From positions 1 through 59,878 of the forward strand of contig NZ_JAAFZA010000036.1 of assembly GCF_015356865.1 (NCBI RefSeq): a stretch of 59,878 nt of DNA, given 5' to 3'. Position numbers and translations under genes: made by a program. The DNA is from Catenulispora pinisilvae. Its GTDB lineage: Bacteria; Actinomycetota; Actinomycetes; Streptomycetales; Catenulisporaceae. This document shows positions 1-7,480 of the stretch, piece by piece; position 1 is the first letter of the stretch; every line of letters begins with the position of its first letter. The notes under the pieces are model-generated. The model worked only from the letters and a program-made list of their open reading frames with translations. It was not told where the DNA came from and searched no databases.

Positions 1-119
1 GTCCCCGACCCCGGCGCCCCATCCACAGCCAACCGCCGCCACGGATCCGAACCACCCGGCGCCAGCAGCCCGGCGATACGAGCCGCCAGCCGCTCCGGCG
101 AGATGGGCTCAGCACGCAT
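1..119 (-). CDS. N-terminus of a uridine-kinase-like P-loop protein (partial)
   Basis: This is the first 39 codons of a leftward gene that runs off the window edge. The peptide begins MRAEPISPERLAARIAGLL and continues to WRRLAVDGAPGSG, the layout of actinobacterial uridine-kinase-like proteins: a helix, then a beta strand running into a P-loop. The residue after GAPGSG is encoded by AC-, so it is threonine rather than the lysine of a normal Walker A motif. From what I recall, degenerate P-loops occur in some actinobacterial members of this family. The ATG at 119 is the only good start. The gene's upstream region is the peculiar repeat tract at 100-1242. Family assignment rests on a short stretch. 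Confidence 0.4.
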   Translation of the reverse strand, partial: MRAEPISPERLAARIAGLLAPGGSDPWRRLAVDGAPGSG

Positions 120-1242
120 CAGTCATCTCCACAGACATCCCACTTCCCAGACCGCCACACCGCGCCCGCGGATGTGCCCGCCACACCGCGCCCACAGATG
201 TGCCCACCACACCGCGCCCACGGATGCGCCCGCCGAGCCGCACGCCGCCAGCTCCCGCAACTGCGTGTCGGACCGCCGCTCGCACCCGCATGTCAGCGCG
301 CCGCCCCGCGTGTCGCTGCCGCATCGCGCACCCATCCGCTGCCGTACCGCGTGCTGCTGGCCCGCGCACCTGCCTGCCTCTCGCCATGTGCTGCTGGCTC
401 GTGCACCTGCCTGCCTCTTGCCATGTGCTGCTGGCTCGTGCACCTGCCGGCCAGCGCTCGCTTGTCTGCCGCCGCACACTGCCCACTTGTGCCTTTGCCG
501 GTCGGCCGCCGCGCCCCGCCTGCTCGCGCACCCGCGTGCTGTCACGCCGCCCCGCGTGTCGCTGCCGCATCGCGCACCCACCCGCTGCCGTACCGCGTGC
601 TGCTGGCCCGCGCACCTGCCTGCCTCTCGCCATATGCTGCTCGCGCGCTAGCCTGCCGGCCCAGCGCTCGCTTGTCTGCCGTCGTACCGCGCATCTGCCC
701 GCCGACACGCCGCTGATTCGCGCACGTGCCCGCACCGCCCACTTGTGCCTTTGCCCGTCGGCCGCCGCGCCCCGCGTGCTGGCCCGCCGCTCGAACCCGT
801 GTTTCGGCACGCCGCCCCCGCTTGTCGCTGCGGCATGGCGCACCTGCCTGCCGCGGTACCGCGTGTTGCTGGCTCGCGTACTTGCCTGCTGTCTCGCCGT
901 GCACTGCCCGCGCGCACCTGCCTGCCAGCCCGCCCAATCGTGCCTTTGCCTGCTGGCCCACCGCGGGCCGCCGATTCGCCCCAGGGCTGGGCTGCCGCCG
1001 CTTGTCGCTGCCACATGGCGCACCTGCGTGGCTCGCGCTTTTGCGTGCTGTGTCGCCGCGTCGCTCGTACGCACCTGCCCGCCGGGCCCACCGCTCGCTT
1101 GTCTGGCGCCGCACCGCGCATCTGCCCGCCGACATGCTGATTCGCGCACCTGCCCGCACCACCCACCTGTGCCTCTGCCTGCGGGCCACCGCGCGCCGCC
1201 TGCTCGCTCACCCGCGCCAAACCGCCGCGCCACCGCGCGCGC
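100..1242. repeat. Degenerate C-rich repeat tract, about 1.1 kb, no convincing gene
   Basis: This stretch is built from imperfectly repeated C-rich (plus-strand) blocks. Landmark words recur. TCGCTGCCGCATCGCGCACC occurs near 314 and 559, with weaker copies near 824 and 1002. GCTCGCTTGTCTG occurs near 455, 668 and 1092. CTTGTGCCTTTGCC occurs near 484 and 742, with a variant near 1166. The spacing is irregular, roughly 180-260 bp, and units differ by substitutions and small indels. Long open frames exist on both strands, but they encode only Arg/Ala/Pro/His-rich low-complexity peptides without domain character, so I treat them as a by-product of base composition. The tract separates the FtsX-like permease from the kinase-like gene and may carry the latter's promoter. 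Confidence 0.7.
371..444. repeat. 37-bp tandem duplication inside the repeat tract
   Basis: Two adjacent 37-bp copies (371-407 and 408-444) begin TGCCTGCCTCT and end GGCTCGTGCACC. By eye they differ at one base (C to T, in CTCTCGCC versus CTCTTGCC). A third, diverged copy lies near 616-650. This near-identity is the most recent duplication step visible in the larger degenerate tract. Confidence 0.8.
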
Positions 1243-3828
1243 TCACGAATCCGCGATCGCCGCGACGATCGACACCGAAGCCGCCCGCCGTCCCGGCAGC
1301 ACCGATGCCACCAATCCCGCCACCGCCGCCAGCAGTACGTATCCCACCAGCGTCAACACCGGCACCGACAGCACCGCCCCGCCCTCGACTCGGCCGATCA
1401 GCGCCTCCAACGCGGCCGCGATCCCGACGCCGAGCGCCACTCCCATCAGCGCCCCGACCGCCGACATCAGTACCGCCTCTACCGACAACATGCGCCGCAG
1501 CTGGCCGCGCGATAGTCCCAGCGCGCGCAGGAGGGCTGACTCGCGGGTGCGTTCCACGACCGACAGCGACAGGGTGTTGGCGATGCCCAGTACCGCGATC
1601 ACCACCGCCAGGCCGAGCATCGCGGTGAACAGTTGTAGGGTCGCGTCCGCGCTGCCGGTCAGTGAGTCCTTCTTCTCGGCCAGGCTCCCGGTGTGTAGGA
1701 ACGGGTACTGCGACACCACAGAGTCGACGGCGGCTCGCGAGTCGACCGTGGGGACACCCGGTGCGGCCAGGATGCGGACCTGGGTGTCGCCGAGTGGCTT
1801 GAACGTCGACAGGAACTGTGGACGGGGCATCAGTACGTCGTACCAGTCGATGCCGTGGCCGGTGAAGACCTGGTAGATCAGGGTCACCCGGGCGGTTACC
1901 GGGCCCGATTGCTGGGTCTGCACGGTGATTGTGTCGCCGAGTTTCACGTGCTGCGAGTCGGCCATCTCGTTGGACAGGGCGACTGTGCCGGGGCCGAAGG
2001 CGGCCAGTGAGCCGGACTTCACCACCGGTTTGAACAGGGTGCCGTAGGCCGACGCCTCGACCGCTCCGACGTCGACCGACGTGCCGTTCAGCGTCGCCTT
2101 CGTGCCGTCCACCGCCGCGACGTGCGCCAGCTGTGGTTTGGCCCGCAGCTGGTCGGTGACTTGGAACGGGACTGTCTGTCCGGTGCTCGGCGGGTCCACG
2201 GAGTAGTCGTACGGGTTGTGCGAGTCGATCCACTGCGACTGCGTCACCGTCACCGAGTTCTGCGTCACTGTGAACAGTGCCATCAGCGTCACGCCGATGG
2301 TCAGCGCCGCGGTGGTGGCCGCGACCCGGCCGGGGTTGCGGCGGGCGTTGGAGCCGGCCAGCTTGGTCGGGGTGCCGAACAGCCGGCCCGGGAGCCAGCC
2401 CAGGGCCCAGATCATCGGCCCGACGATCAGCGGTCCGGCCACGATCAGCGCGGCGAAGACCAGTGCGCCGCCGCCACCGATCAGTTTCACCCCGCCGAGC
2501 AGGTCGTGCTGTCCGGTGCCGAGGGCGGCCAGCACGACGCCGACCACGCCGAGCGCCACCGCGACCAGCACCCGGGTGCGGCCGATCCGGCCCTTGGTGG
2601 TCTTCACCTCCTGCTGCGTGCGCAGCGCCTCGACCGGCGGCACGTTCGTCGCGGCCCGGGCCGGCAGCACCGCCGAGACGATGGTGACCGCGAACCCGAC
2701 CGCCATGCCCAGCGCGATCACCCCGCCGGACACCACGATCCCGCCCGGCGGCAGCTGGGTCGAGCTCACCGCCGCGACCACCGCGTGCAGGGCCTGCGCC
2801 ACGCCGATCCCGGCCAGCACGCCGAGCGCGGAGCCGACCAGCCCGACGAGCGCGGCCTCGGCCACCGTCGCGGCGAACACCTGCCCCTTGCCGGCGCCGA
2901 TGCAGCGCAGAAGTGCCACCTGCCGGATCCGCTGCGCCACCAGGATGGTGAACGTGTTGTAGATGACGAACCCGGCGACCAGCAGCGCGACCGCCCCGAA
3001 GACCTCCAGGATCTGCGGGACGTTCCCGGCGATCGAGGCGCGCTGCTCCAGCACCGCCTTGGTGTACTGGGTCCCGGTCAGGACGGTGAACTGCGGCCGG
3101 CCGCCGAGCGCCGACGCCGCCTCGGACGCCAGGTGCGCCTGCGAGGCGCCGCCCTTGGCGTGCAGGTCGATCTCGTCATAGCTGGTCTTGCCGGTGAGGC
3201 TCAGCACCACCTGCGGTTCCAGCCCGACCAGGGTCCAGCCGTTGGCACGGTTGTCCACGCCGTACTCGGCGATGCCGGCCAGCCGGAAGGTGTGGATCGC
3301 CGAGTCGTGCCCGACGACCCGGATCGTCTGGCCGACCCTCAGCTTGTGCTCGGCGGCGGTGTCCTTGTCGATGACCGCGTCCCCGGGCCCGGTCGGCCCG
3401 GTCCCGGCCACGATGGACCCCGGATACAGCGCCGGATCGGCGGGGAACGCCAGGGCGTTGCCGGTCAGGCCGTCGGTGCGCATCGGCTGCCCGTTGGCGT
3501 CCAGCACCGGGGCCGGCCCCTTGACCTGCCCGCTGACCACCGCGTCCGAGCCGACGTGCGCCTGGATCTGGTCCACGACCGACGGCGTGAGCAGCGACGG
3601 AGGCGTCGGCGGCGCGGTGGCGTTCGGGTAGACGGCCGAGCCGGTCTGCTGCACGGCGACGTCCACGTTCTGCGCGGCCCGCGCGTACCCGTAGTTGAAC
3701 GCCTGGTTGATGGACCCCGAGAGCAGGAACGTCCCGGTCACGAAGGCGATGCCGAGCACGATCGACAAGCAGGTCAGCGCCAGGCGCACCGCGTCGGCGC
3801 GCAACCCGGCCAGCACTACCTTCGGCAT
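1243..3828 (-). CDS. FtsX/MacB-type ABC transporter permease
   Basis: The 861-residue product has the duplicated FtsX architecture. A first membrane helix lies at about 18-40 (LTCLSIVLGIAFVTGTFLL). A long extracellular MacB-type domain follows, with three helices around residues 260-430. A second membrane helix and extracytoplasmic domain come next, then three C-terminal helices ending in the usual SIVAAIAD tail. Proteins of this family couple to a LolD-like ATPase to move lipids, peptides or antibiotics, or to remodel the envelope. I chose ATG 3828 because GAGGAGG lies 6 nt upstream and MPKVVLAGLRADAVRL is the typical N-terminus; the open frame continues further upstream without a better ribosome site. 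Unusually, no ATPase gene is adjacent: upstream is an antiporter and downstream a repeat tract. The partner is either encoded elsewhere or lost. Confidence 0.88.
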   Translation of the reverse strand: MPKVVLAGLRADAVRLALTCLSIVLGIAFVTGTFLLSGSINQAFNYGYARAAQNVDVAVQQTGSAVYPNATAPPTPPSLLTPSVVDQIQAHVGSDAVVSGQVKGPAPVLDANGQPMRTDGLTGNALAFPADPALYPGSIVAGTGPTGPGDAVIDKDTAAEHKLRVGQTIRVVGHDSAIHTFRLAGIAEYGVDNRANGWTLVGLEPQVVLSLTGKTSYDEIDLHAKGGASQAHLASEAASALGGRPQFTVLTGTQYTKAVLEQRASIAGNVPQILEVFGAVALLVAGFVIYNTFTILVAQRIRQVALLRCIGAGKGQVFAATVAEAALVGLVGSALGVLAGIGVAQALHAVVAAVSSTQLPPGGIVVSGGVIALGMAVGFAVTIVSAVLPARAATNVPPVEALRTQQEVKTTKGRIGRTRVLVAVALGVVGVVLAALGTGQHDLLGGVKLIGGGGALVFAALIVAGPLIVGPMIWALGWLPGRLFGTPTKLAGSNARRNPGRVAATTAALTIGVTLMALFTVTQNSVTVTQSQWIDSHNPYDYSVDPPSTGQTVPFQVTDQLRAKPQLAHVAAVDGTKATLNGTSVDVGAVEASAYGTLFKPVVKSGSLAAFGPGTVALSNEMADSQHVKLGDTITVQTQQSGPVTARVTLIYQVFTGHGIDWYDVLMPRPQFLSTFKPLGDTQVRILAAPGVPTVDSRAAVDSVVSQYPFLHTGSLAEKKDSLTGSADATLQLFTAMLGLAVVIAVLGIANTLSLSVVERTRESALLRALGLSRGQLRRMLSVEAVLMSAVGALMGVALGVGIAAALEALIGRVEGGAVLSVPVLTLVGYVLLAAVAGLVASVLPGRRAASVSIVAAIADS

Positions 3829-4020
3829 GCGCACCTCCTCGGGGCGGATCTGCTTTGCGGGGCGGACTGCGGGCTCACGTCTCCAGGACCGGATCATCGT
3901 AACTTTCCTGGCGTGACTATCCTGGCGCGCCCGGGGTGGGCTGCGCATCGGACTGTGGTCGGGTTCGCGACGGGATGATCTCCGACCACGGGTGGATCCA
4001 AGGTGCATCCACCGAAGTCG

Positions 4021-5229
4021 TCACCAACTCTCAGCGGCCTCCTCCCGCCCCTGCGGAGCCCGCGTGCTCCCGCTCACCTTCAGCGCCAGGAACGGATAGA
4101 TGAGCACCGAGAGCATCCCCGCGCCGACCATCGCGGCCGCCGTCGACGACTTCAACGTCCCGCGCTCCACCCCGATCGCCGTGATGGCCACGATCAGCGG
4201 CAGCCCGGTGGCCGCATACAGCGCGATGGCCCGCCGGCCGCGCGTGCTGGTGCCCTCCGGCGCGGTCAGGAAGCTCGGCACGCCGCGCGTCACCAGGAAC
4301 AGCCCCAAGAACAGCGGCACCAGCCCGAGGGTGGCCCAGTTCGAGGTCAGGGCCTTGAGGTCGTAGCCGATCCCGGTCTCGATGAAGAACACCGGGATCA
4401 GGAAACCGAAGCCGATCGCCTCCAGCTTCCCGGTGATCCGCTCGGCGCGCTCCGAGTCCCCGCTGTGGAACAGGATGCGCATGATGACGCCGGCGGCGAA
4501 CGCGCCGAGCAGCATGTCCACCCCCAGCGCCACGGTCGCGCCGATCATCGCCATCAGCAGCGCGATGACCAGCCGGACGGCGAACTGCCCGGAGGTCTCC
4601 ATGGTGATGTCGGCCAGCCGGTGCACGGCCGCGTGCTCGCCGCGCACCGCGAGCACCACCCCGGCCGCGGCGATCAGCGCGAACGCCGTCAGATAGACCA
4701 TCGCCTCGCCGGGCTTGCGGCCGTCCAGGAACAGGGTCATGGCGATGATCGGCGCGAACTCCCCGACCGCGCCGACCGCCATCACCACGTTGCCCAGTGG
4801 CGTTCCGACCTCGCCGGCGTCCCGCAGCACCGGCAGGATCGTGCCCAGCGCGGTGGTGCTCAGCGCGATGCCGACGATCACGCCGCTCTTCGCCGACGGC
4901 GCCAGCAGCAGGCCCAGGCTGACGCCGAGCACCACCGACATCGCCCAGCCCAGCAGCGCACGGTTCAGCGGGGCGCCGCGCAGCCGGCCGAAGTCGATCT
5001 CGTAGCCGGCCATGAAGAACAGCATCGCCAGGCCGAACTGGGACAACGCGTGCACGTAGTCGTCGTCGTGGGCCCAGCCCAGCACATCCGGGCCGACCAG
5101 GATGCCGAGCACGATCTCGAACACCACCAGCGGCACCGGCGCCTTGCGTCCGGCCAGGTCGGCCAGCGGCGGGGACAGGACCGCGATGACGGCCACCAGC
5201 AGCATGGTCGCCAGAGAGTGCGTTGTCAC
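4021..5229 (-). CDS. Cation:proton antiporter (CPA2/Kef-type)
   Basis: The 402-residue, strongly hydrophobic protein has about 12 predicted membrane segments and the Na+/H+ exchanger fold. Typical features are an early LVVFEIVLGILVGP segment, the FFMAGYEIDF segment and later glycine-rich helices. It belongs to the CPA2 (KefB/NapA-like) group that exchanges Na+ or K+ for protons at the cell membrane. The usual C-terminal TrkA/RCK nucleotide-binding domain is absent, so it is a bare transport domain. The start is GTG 5229 with only a weak upstream purine stretch. The gene ends about 190 bp before the permease start and is divergent from the PemK-like gene. Substrate specificity cannot be read from the sequence. 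Confidence 0.88.
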   Translation of the reverse strand: MTTHSLATMLLVAVIAVLSPPLADLAGRKAPVPLVVFEIVLGILVGPDVLGWAHDDDYVHALSQFGLAMLFFMAGYEIDFGRLRGAPLNRALLGWAMSVVLGVSLGLLLAPSAKSGVIVGIALSTTALGTILPVLRDAGEVGTPLGNVVMAVGAVGEFAPIIAMTLFLDGRKPGEAMVYLTAFALIAAAGVVLAVRGEHAAVHRLADITMETSGQFAVRLVIALLMAMIGATVALGVDMLLGAFAAGVIMRILFHSGDSERAERITGKLEAIGFGFLIPVFFIETGIGYDLKALTSNWATLGLVPLFLGLFLVTRGVPSFLTAPEGTSTRGRRAIALYAATGLPLIVAITAIGVERGTLKSSTAAAMVGAGMLSVLIYPFLALKVSGSTRAPQGREEAAESW

Positions 5230-5365
5230 ACTGGGATTGTCCGGGCCCTGAGGTGCGTTCGGCCGGGTGTGGGAGCGCTACCGCGTGGCGTTCACTCGTT
5301 AGGCGCAGCGCGCGGCTCAATGGCGGTTGGCGGCCCGGCTCACTCCTTTGGCATAGTTCGGCGCC

Positions 5366-5836
5366 ATGGCAGAGCATGAGCACGACCAGTGGGGGAACTC
5401 GCCCGGCCGGTTCCCGCCCTTCGACACCGTCGAGATGGACCCGCACAAGATCGGCGCGGTGCACACCGAGTGGGACCCCGAGGAGGACCACCACCCGGAT
5501 CCCGGTGAGATCGTCTGGACCTGGGTCCCCTACGAGGAGCACGACGGGCGCGGCAAGGACCGCCCGGTGCTGCTGGTGGCCCGGGGCAAGGCGACCGGCA
5601 ACTTCCTGGCGGTCAAGCTGACCAGCAAGTGGCACTCGGACGCCGAGAACTGGGTCAGCATCGGCACCGGCGACTGGGACCGGGACGCGCGCGAGTCCTG
5701 GGCGGTGATCGACCGCGTGGTGCGGGTGCACCCCGAGGGCATACGGCGCGAGGGCCACGCGCTGGACCGCGGCGACTTCGACAATGTCATCGGCCACCTG
5801 CACAAGCGGTATGGCTGGACCGGCGAGGGCTACTGA
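5366..5836 (+). CDS. PemK/MazF-family toxin-like protein
   Basis: The 156-residue soluble protein has the PemK/MazF core: PGEIVWTWVPYEEHDGRGKD, then RPVLLVAR, a later AVKLTS strand and a C-terminal helix. Canonical family members cleave RNA and are neutralized by a small antitoxin. Here the N-terminus carries an acidic/histidine-rich extension of about 45 residues, and no antitoxin-sized gene is adjacent on either strand. Solitary PemK-like proteins of this shape are common in actinomycetes and may not be toxins. ATG 5366 follows a possible -10 element (ATAGTT, 5353-5358) by 7 nt, with no Shine-Dalgarno sequence, so the transcript may be leaderless. A hairpin terminator follows. Confidence 0.75.
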   Translation: MAEHEHDQWGNSPGRFPPFDTVEMDPHKIGAVHTEWDPEEDHHPDPGEIVWTWVPYEEHDGRGKDRPVLLVARGKATGNFLAVKLTSKWHSDAENWVSIGTGDWDRDARESWAVIDRVVRVHPEGIRREGHALDRGDFDNVIGHLHKRYGWTGEGY

Positions 5837-5880
5837 GCTTCAGCGGGTGTGAGCCCGACGGCTCCAGCCCGATGCCATGA

Positions 5881-5957
5881 GGCTGAAGCACGGCCGAAGC
5901 AGAGCCGAAGCAGAGCCGAAGCAGAGCCGAAGCAGAGCCGAAGCACGGCCGAAGCCC
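5881..5957. repeat. Seven tandem 11-bp repeats
   Basis: Seven consecutive 11-bp units with consensus AGCCGAAGCAG fill 77 bp immediately after the PemK-like gene. The central units are identical and the outer ones differ by one to three bases. The last unit merges into the left arm of the hairpin at 5951-5984. Confidence 0.9.
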
Positions 5958-5984
5958 CCGAGCGCGTCCGCGCCCGGGGGCTTC
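5951..5984. terminator. Bidirectional hairpin terminator
   Basis: GAAGCCCCCG (5951-5960) and CGGGGGCTTC (5975-5984) form a perfect 10-bp stem with a 14-nt loop. It sits between two convergent genes (PemK-like ending 5836, lytic enzyme ending 6035) and can serve both. Confidence 0.7.
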
Positions 5985-6034
5985 CGGGTCTCACCCGGGA
6001 TCTGACCGCGTCGCGATCGTCGCGATCGTCGGGA

Positions 6035-7054
6035 TCAGTACCCGTACCAGCAGGAGCCGCCACAGCGGGCCGCCACGACCGAGTCCAGCGAGCCGTAGGT
6101 GGCCGCCGCGTACCGGACGCCGGCGATGATGTTGTCCACCGGGTTGTAGATGTCGGTGTGGCCGGACAGCGCGTAGGCGTTGAACGTCGGCGAGATGGTC
6201 TGCATCAGACCGATCGACGGGTGGCCGGCGGCGGCGTTGGAGTCCCAGCCGTTGGTGGCGCTCGGGTTACCGGCCGACTCGTGCATCACGGTCTGGTAGA
6301 TCGCGTTGTACGAGACGTAGTACCCGTTGGAGTTCAGGATCGAGATGGCTTCCTTGATCCAGCCGTCCAGGTTGTTGGCGTAGGAGCCGGTCGACGCCGA
6401 AGAGCTCTGGTAGCTCTGGGTCTGCGTCTGGGTGCCCTGGCTGCTCTGCGAGCTCTTGCTGGACGACTGCGTCGACTGGTTCGACTGCGTCGACTGGGAG
6501 TTCTGCACCGGGGCGGACTCCGTGACCGGCTGGTTCGAGGTCGAGGTCGAGGTCGAGGCCGGGGCCGCGGAACCGTCGGCGTTCGGCAGGTTCAGCACCC
6601 AGCCGATCAGGATCAGGTTCGGGTCCTGGAGCTTCTGCCCGCCGGCCTGGGCCTTGCCGGTGTTGAGCTTGAAGATCTCCGGGTACTTGCTGCCGTCGCC
6701 GAGCTTGGCCTGGGCTATGCCGGACAGGGTGTCGCCGGCGCGGACCGTGTAGGTCGCGGACTGCGGGGCGGCGTCGGCCTTGGGGGCCGCGGCGGACTTC
6801 GGGGCCACCGCGGCGACCGGCGCCACCGCGGCGACCGGAGCGGCGGCGTGCGCCGGAGCGGCGGCGGCGAGCGCGGCGGCCACAGCCGAGGCCGGAGCCG
6901 GCGCCAGGGCCGGGACGGCCGCCGGAGCGGCGTGCGGCACGGCGGCGAACGCGGGGGCCGCGGAGGCCAGGGTCGGGACGGCGACCGCGCCGAGGGCGGC
7001 GGCGGTCAGGGTCAGGCCGCGGGAACGGCGGCTGAGCACCAAAGGTGTGCGCAT
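6035..7054 (-). CDS. Secreted LysM + lytic transglycosylase-like cell-wall hydrolase
   Basis: The 339-residue exported protein has a positively charged start followed by an Ala-rich signal peptide (roughly 1-38), an Ala/Pro-rich spacer, a LysM peptidoglycan-binding domain at about 101-152 (YTVRAGDTLSGIAQ, then NLILIGWVLNLP), a Ser/Gln/Thr-rich linker, and a C-terminal SLT/lysozyme-like domain from about 230. The glutamate in VMHESAGNP is the probable catalytic acid, followed by GLMQTISPTF. Such proteins cleave the peptidoglycan glycan strands and resemble resuscitation-promoting factors in role. ATG 7054 follows a long leader with a ydaO-type riboswitch, tying expression to c-di-AMP and osmotic state. 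Confidence 0.9.
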   Translation of the reverse strand: MRTPLVLSRRSRGLTLTAAALGAVAVPTLASAAPAFAAVPHAAPAAVPALAPAPASAVAAALAAAAPAHAAAPVAAVAPVAAVAPKSAAAPKADAAPQSATYTVRAGDTLSGIAQAKLGDGSKYPEIFKLNTGKAQAGGQKLQDPNLILIGWVLNLPNADGSAAPASTSTSTSNQPVTESAPVQNSQSTQSNQSTQSSSKSSQSSQGTQTQTQSYQSSSASTGSYANNLDGWIKEAISILNSNGYYVSYNAIYQTVMHESAGNPSATNGWDSNAAAGHPSIGLMQTISPTFNAYALSGHTDIYNPVDNIIAGVRYAAATYGSLDSVVAARCGGSCWYGY

Positions 7055-7078
7055 GTGCGTAGTTGTCTTCCTCTTTGA

Positions 7079-7205
7079 CCGCCTACCGGGTTAGCTGACG
7101 GGTTCGGGCGAAAGAGGCTGCCCTACCACTTCGGAAGCGGATTCACCCCATTGGGACGTGGGTCCCCGGTTCCCGTCCGGCGCTTTGCGCGCTTTTGGGA
7201 TTCGG
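7079..7205 (-). promoter_or_regulatory. ydaO/yuaA-type c-di-AMP riboswitch
   Basis: Read leftward, the leader of the lytic-enzyme gene contains the conserved blocks of this riboswitch class in order: CCGGACGGGAACCGGGGACC, then GGGGTGAATCCGC, then GTGGTAGGGC, then CCCGAACCCGTCAGCTAACC, ending in CGGTAGGCGG. In actinomycetes this element commonly precedes cell-wall hydrolase genes and switches them off when c-di-AMP is bound. The 3' boundary is close to 7079; the 5' boundary is approximate. Confidence 0.88.
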
Positions 7206-7308
7206 CGTAGGCCGCCGGTGTCCCGTCTTCCGGGTCTCGGACCGGCGTGCCTGGTCTGCGACCGTAGCGGCCCGGACTGGGCAAAAGCACGCTGAGACGG
7301 TCACGAAA

Positions 7309-7325
7309 AGGTAACAACGCGCTAG
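7309..7325 (-). promoter_or_regulatory. Direct repeat upstream of the riboswitch (possible response-regulator site)
   Basis: On the minus strand, GTTACC and GTGACC are separated by 5 nt, giving an 11-bp center-to-center spacing typical of OmpR-family binding sites. The position, just upstream of the riboswitch RNA, fits a promoter-proximal activator site. MtrA-type regulation of cell-wall hydrolases is known in actinobacteria, but linking this site to MtrA is my inference. Confidence 0.3.
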
Positions 7326-7480
7326 GTAGCTGCGCGTTCTATCTCCAGTAATTGATTTAGCTCGGAATTCAGAGGGATGAATCGGGCATAAGGTATTTCG
7401 ACGTACCTCAGAGACGCTCTGTACACGAGCCGGTACTTCGGACTCGCCAACAGGACGCGCACGGGAGGACACTTCCTTGC

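Noticed and set aside
103..1233. Several long overlapping open frames on both strands at the start of the window
   Set aside because: They encode repetitive Arg/Ala/Pro/His peptides with no domain, lack ribosome-binding sites, and result from the C-rich repeat composition.
1243..5803. Long frames opposite or alongside the permease and antiporter genes
   Set aside because: They mirror the high third-position GC of the real genes and give Arg/Gly/His-rich nonsense; the true products have clear membrane domains.
5366..5836. Complete toxin-antitoxin pair
   Set aside because: There is no antitoxin-sized gene upstream or downstream on the same strand, so only a solitary PemK/MazF-like protein can be supported.
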